This document shows, piece after piece, positions 22,421 to 24,050 of a stretch of DNA of 24,050 nucleotides. Source of the DNA: a virus; the IMG/VR virus record IMGVR_UViG_3300028559_001957, positions 1 to 24,050 of that record, one strand, 5' to 3'. The position numbers and the translations under genes are program-made. The stretch's first letter is position 1. Each line of letters opens with the position of its first letter. The notes under the pieces were generated by a model. It had not been told where the DNA came from, did no database searches, and saw nothing but the letters and a program-made list of their open reading frames with translations.

Positions 22421-22444
22421 TTGGAGCCGAAGGGAATCGTTTAC
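22421..22444 (-). repeat. Partial duplicate of the tmRNA 3' end
   Basis: Bases 22421-22439 match 22445-22463, the 3' end of the tmRNA, at 16 of 19 positions with an offset of 24 nt. Read on the minus strand it has the form of a tRNA-type 3' half (CGATTCCC TTCGGCTCC A), with an acceptor strand CGGCTCC different from the CGGGTCC of the working tmRNA. Its T-stem 5' strand is missing, so it cannot be a gene by itself. Confidence 0.7.
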
Positions 22445-22445
22445 T

Positions 22446-22866
22446 TGGACCCGAAGAGAATTGAACTCTTGTGTTTTAAAAATCTAAATTAAAAATACTA
22501 CAAGTTTATTTTATTCCGTTAGTTCGCTAAAGAGTCGAATAAACAATTGGTTTTTAGCTATTCATTTAATAATAAATTTAACCTTAGTTAAGCTTATCCT
22601 TAATAATTCTTACAAGAAATCAAATGAAAAGGATCTCATAAGAATACATCTAATAACGCAATATTCCAGTAGATGTGTCGTGGATATCACGCTGTAACTT
22701 AGGCTACAGATTCGGTCATCTCAACAAGAGAAACTCTTGCAGAAATATGACCTTTATATTTTGCTGTTTTGGCAGTTAATATAATTGAAACTTTTTTAGG
22801 AGTCCTCGATTCAACCTCCACTTGCATTTCAATTTATTTTCTTAAAATCGAAACCATTACGGGCCC
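22446..22866 (-). ncRNA. ssrA: Transfer-messenger RNA (phage tmRNA)
   Basis: The 421-nt RNA begins GGGCCCGTAATGGTTTCGAT, the standard tmRNA 5' end. It finishes with a T-arm (AAGAG-TTCAATT-CTCTT) and CGGGTCC plus discriminator A, giving a 7-bp acceptor stem; CCA is not encoded (AGT follows). Helix 2 pairs GCAAG with CTTGT and TAAATT with AATTTA. Pseudoknot 1 is GGAG/CTCC (22816-22819, 22799-22802) with TTGAA/TTCAA. Twelve nt later TTAACT precedes the resume codon GCC (22773-22771). The tag frame runs 24 codons to TAA at 22701-22699, in the loop of a helix CTGTA/TACAG. It starts AKTAKYKG and ends MTESVA. A further ACATCTA/TAGATGT stem and GGAATA/TATTCT pairing fit pseudoknot 2. It rescues stalled ribosomes and tags their products. 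Confidence 0.93.
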
Positions 22867-22902
22867 AATGTTAAAGAACTATAATCTATATTACATTAGA
22901 TT

Positions 22903-22931
22903 TTGACTTTTATCAATATTTTATATATAAT
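22903..22931 (+). promoter_or_regulatory. Sigma70-type promoter of the small-gene unit
   Basis: TTGACT (22903-22908), a 17-nt spacer and TATAAT (22926-22931) are followed 6 nt later by the ATG at 22938. It is divergent from the tmRNA. Confidence 0.82.
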
Positions 22932-22937
22932 AGTAGT

Positions 22938-23105
22938 ATGGAAAAGATATATACTTTATTAGATCAAATTATTGAAAAAAATATTTGGGAAGATAATATG
23001 AGCAAAGATAAAGATGCTACTGGCGATAATTGGGATGTGCATCATTTAAAATTATTAAGAACACTTTTAGAAGAATATGAAAAAGAAAAAATTACAAAAA
23101 GCTAA
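22938..23105 (+). CDS. Small acidic/helical protein, 55 residues
   Basis: The frame encodes 55 residues starting MEKIYTLLDQIIEKNIWED and ending KEKITKS. It is helical, rich in Lys, Glu, Asp and Leu, with W17 and W32 and an HHLKLLRTLLEEYEK helix. Support comes from the start at the predicted +1 of a strong promoter and from the 29-nt overlap with the next gene, as elsewhere in the genome. No family is recognised. Small leading genes like this are often early phage proteins that bind host targets, but that is only a pattern. Confidence 0.6.
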   Translation: MEKIYTLLDQIIEKNIWEDNMSKDKDATGDNWDVHHLKLLRTLLEEYEKEKITKS

Positions 23106-23343
23106 AGATTTTACCGACAGATCCAATTATTGTATTGCTACTTGCGAGTGGATTGCGACTAAAGCTTTTAATATCTTATCAAAACTAGATGAACTAGATA
23201 ATGATAAATTCTGCTCATCTTATAATAAAAAATTTGAAGAATACATGAAAGAGTTAAAATACCTATTAGACAAAAGCGATAAAGAAATGCAAACAATGGA
23301 TAACTTAGAAAAAGAATTGAAGATTCTTCAAAAGAAAAAATAA
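23077..23343 (+). CDS. Small coiled-coil protein, 88 residues
   Basis: The protein begins with a basic KKKKLQKAKDF segment and has a central helix with C18 and C22 (YCIATCEWIATKAFNIL). It ends in a long charged helix (KEMQTMDNLEKELKILQKKK) with heptad spacing, so a dimeric coiled coil is likely. No motif of known function is seen. It starts inside the preceding gene and is followed after 1 nt by the next small gene. An alternative start further in cannot be excluded. Confidence 0.5.
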   Translation: MKKKKLQKAKDFTDRSNYCIATCEWIATKAFNILSKLDELDNDKFCSSYNKKFEEYMKELKYLLDKSDKEMQTMDNLEKELKILQKKK

Positions 23344-23344
23344 C

Positions 23345-23509
23345 ATGCCCAAAACTAAAAGAAAAAAATATTACGCAATTTTATCAAAAAACGATAATTT
23401 TCTTCATGGAGTATTTCCATTATCAAAAGAAGGATACAAAGAGGCAAAAACCTACATACAGAAAATTTCACCAAAAAACCATAAAAATTTTTATATACAA
23501 GAAAAATAA
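23345..23509 (+). CDS. Small basic protein, 54 residues
   Basis: The frame encodes 54 residues, from MPKTKRKKYYAILSKNDNF through HGVFPLSKEGYKEAKTYIQK to YIQEK. It starts 1 nt after the stop of the coiled-coil gene, so it is probably the third gene of this unit. The content (YYAIL, then GVFPLSKEGYKEAKTYI) looks like a small alpha/beta fold with a basic start. No family is recognised. The tight spacing and absence of an alternative long frame on either strand support it. Confidence 0.5.
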   Translation: MPKTKRKKYYAILSKNDNFLHGVFPLSKEGYKEAKTYIQKISPKNHKNFYIQEK

Positions 23510-23522
23510 TATTATATAGCCC

Positions 23523-23534
23523 AATAGTGTAAAT
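23523..23534 (+). promoter_or_regulatory. Candidate late-type motif AATAGTGTAAAT
   Basis: This is a variant of the TTAATGTGTAAT motif. TGTAAA ends 7 nt before the GTG at 23541, the same spacing as at 11446 and at 7630. Both GTG genes also share TATGTGAA at the start. Confidence 0.4.
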
Positions 23535-23540
23535 TATTAT

Positions 23541-23747
23541 GTGAAGGCTGAAATTGCAATTTGTCAAGAGTTTTCAAACAAGATTCATTATAAAGAATCA
23601 GAAAAGAGCATACTTGTTTTAGTTGATGAAAAGTACTTTGAAGATTTAAAGACTCAATTAGATAAATTGAACTATAAAGTAATAAGCAAAAGTAACCAAG
23701 GAGCCTCTACTGTAGTCGAGTTTGTTAAGATACACAAAGTTCATTAA
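23541..23747 (+). CDS. Hypothetical protein, 68 residues
   Basis: The small soluble protein reads MKAEIAICQEFSNKIHYKE, then SILVLVDEKYFEDLKTQLDKLNYKV and STVVEFVKIHKVH: a beta-alpha-beta arrangement like a small ferredoxin-type fold. The start is GTG; the ATG one base upstream is closed by TGA. It is preceded by the GTGTAAAT motif with 7-nt spacing. No family is recognised. Confidence 0.5.
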   Translation: MKAEIAICQEFSNKIHYKESEKSILVLVDEKYFEDLKTQLDKLNYKVISKSNQGASTVVEFVKIHKVH

Positions 23748-23827
23748 TTAGTCATTTTTTACAATGGCGAGAAACTAGATAATTTTATTTTATCAATTTT
23801 TATATTTAATGTGTAATCATATTTAAT
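23748..23827 (+). other. Short AT-rich intergenic region with late-type motif
   Basis: Eighty nt between genes. No clear hairpin-plus-T terminator is seen. TTAATGTGTAAT at 23806-23817 lies near its end. Confidence 0.4.
23806..23817 (+). promoter_or_regulatory. Candidate late-type promoter motif TTAATGTGTAAT
   Basis: The 12-mer is identical to 11446-11457. TGTAAT ends 10 nt before the ATG of a probable virion gene. No -35 box is evident. Confidence 0.5.
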
Positions 23828-24050
23828 ATGTCTAACCTCACAACAACAGATGCTTCTGAAAAAAGAATAAATTTAACTTATGATGCTACCCCAGCAGACC
23901 CAATATCTAATTTTACAGTAAGTGGAACAAATGGAACAGCTTTGCAAGAAAATGCTAACCGCGAAGAACTTTTTATTCAAAATTTACAAAGCGGCAATCT
24001 TTATGTAAAATATGGAACTTCAGCTGCTTCTAATTCATTTAATTTTGTTT
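23828..24050 (+). CDS. Probable phage virion protein, 5' part only
   Basis: The frame is open from the ATG to the window edge, 74 codons. It begins MSNLTTTDASEKRINLTYD and later has G-T-A-L-Q-E-N-A-N-R-E-E-L-F-I-Q-N-L-Q-S-G-N-L as separate stretches, then LYVKYGTSAAS. The pattern NxxREELFIQNL..xxLYVKYGxxAS is frequent in small tail, decoration or fibre-associated phage proteins, where it builds a beta-sandwich. The Thr/Ser/Asn-rich composition also differs from the Lys-rich enzymes in the window. No exact role can be given from this portion. It follows the late-type motif. Confidence 0.55.
   Translation, partial: MSNLTTTDASEKRINLTYDATPADPISNFTVSGTNGTALQENANREELFIQNLQSGNLYVKYGTSAASNSFNFV

Noticed and set aside
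1-24050. Alternative genetic code (TGA or TAG reassigned)
   Set aside because: TGA ends several genes in clean ATGA overlaps, and the long conserved enzymes read without internal stops under the standard code.
1-24050. CRISPR array or insertion sequence
   Set aside because: No regularly spaced direct repeats and no transposase or terminal inverted repeats were seen. The only tandem repeats are the three protein repeats at 15700-15900 and the tmRNA 3'-end copy.

Overview
The window looks like part of a large, AT-rich, lytic tailed-phage genome. Virus-type genes include a class I ribonucleotide reductase pair, a dNMP kinase, dCMP deaminase, a phage-type sigma factor, two lambda-K-like tail peptidases (JAMM + NlpC/P60), an HNH endonuclease, a tmRNA and the start of a probable virion protein. 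Genes are packed with 1-20 nt overlaps (ATGA, TAATG) and most internal starts lack a clear Shine-Dalgarno sequence. The code is standard, with TGA used as stop. The host cannot be fixed from the sequence: promoters are textbook TTGACA-N17-TATAAT, which argues against a typical Bacteroidetes host, although one exported protein has a signal peptide ending in A-Q as is common there.

Layout. (1) 1-7271, minus strand: a nine-gene sugar operon (RmlB-like dehydratase cut by the window edge, an SDR epimerase, a fucosyltransferase-like GT, three GT-A enzymes, a DUF5672 GT, an RfbH-type PLP dehydrase and a GT4) behind one strong promoter. (2) 7338-8105: a small phage protein on the minus strand, divergent from a roughly 270-nt highly structured RNA in the long leader of nrdA. 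(3) 8106-11794: nrdA, nrdB and a membrane/coiled-coil protein. (4) 11796-14743, minus: dNMP kinase and sigma factor; then a DUF736-like protein, a GT4 and a small protein. (5) 14807-21824, plus: a 19-residue hydrophobic peptide, dCMP deaminase and small proteins; then a GMP-reductase/IMPDH-type enzyme, two JAMM-NlpC/P60 paralogues and a class III aminotransferase; then an Sm-like protein, a SEC-C-like protein and a short PurA. (6) 21821-22866, minus: HNH endonuclease and tmRNA. (7) 22938-24050, plus: small early-type genes, then the start of a virion protein.

How it fits together. The enzymes suggest reshaping of nucleotide pools: RNR makes dNDPs, dCMP deaminase moves C toward T, and a GMP-reductase-like enzyme plus PurA could move G through IMP toward A, which suits an A/T-rich genome. 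The sugar operon would make and attach unusual deoxysugars to virion proteins, DNA or host glycans.

Most notable observations: (a) almost every operon-head start codon sits 6-9 nt after a -10 box, so the mRNAs should be leaderless or nearly so; (b) a second start-proximal motif, TTAATGTGTAAT, precedes a different gene set and may be a late promoter; (c) nrdA instead has a leader of over 400 nt holding a structured RNA I cannot assign to a known class; (d) the tmRNA encodes an unusually long 24-codon tag containing a strong hairpin and ending S-V-A, with a 24-nt-offset duplicate of its 3' end beside the HNH gene.
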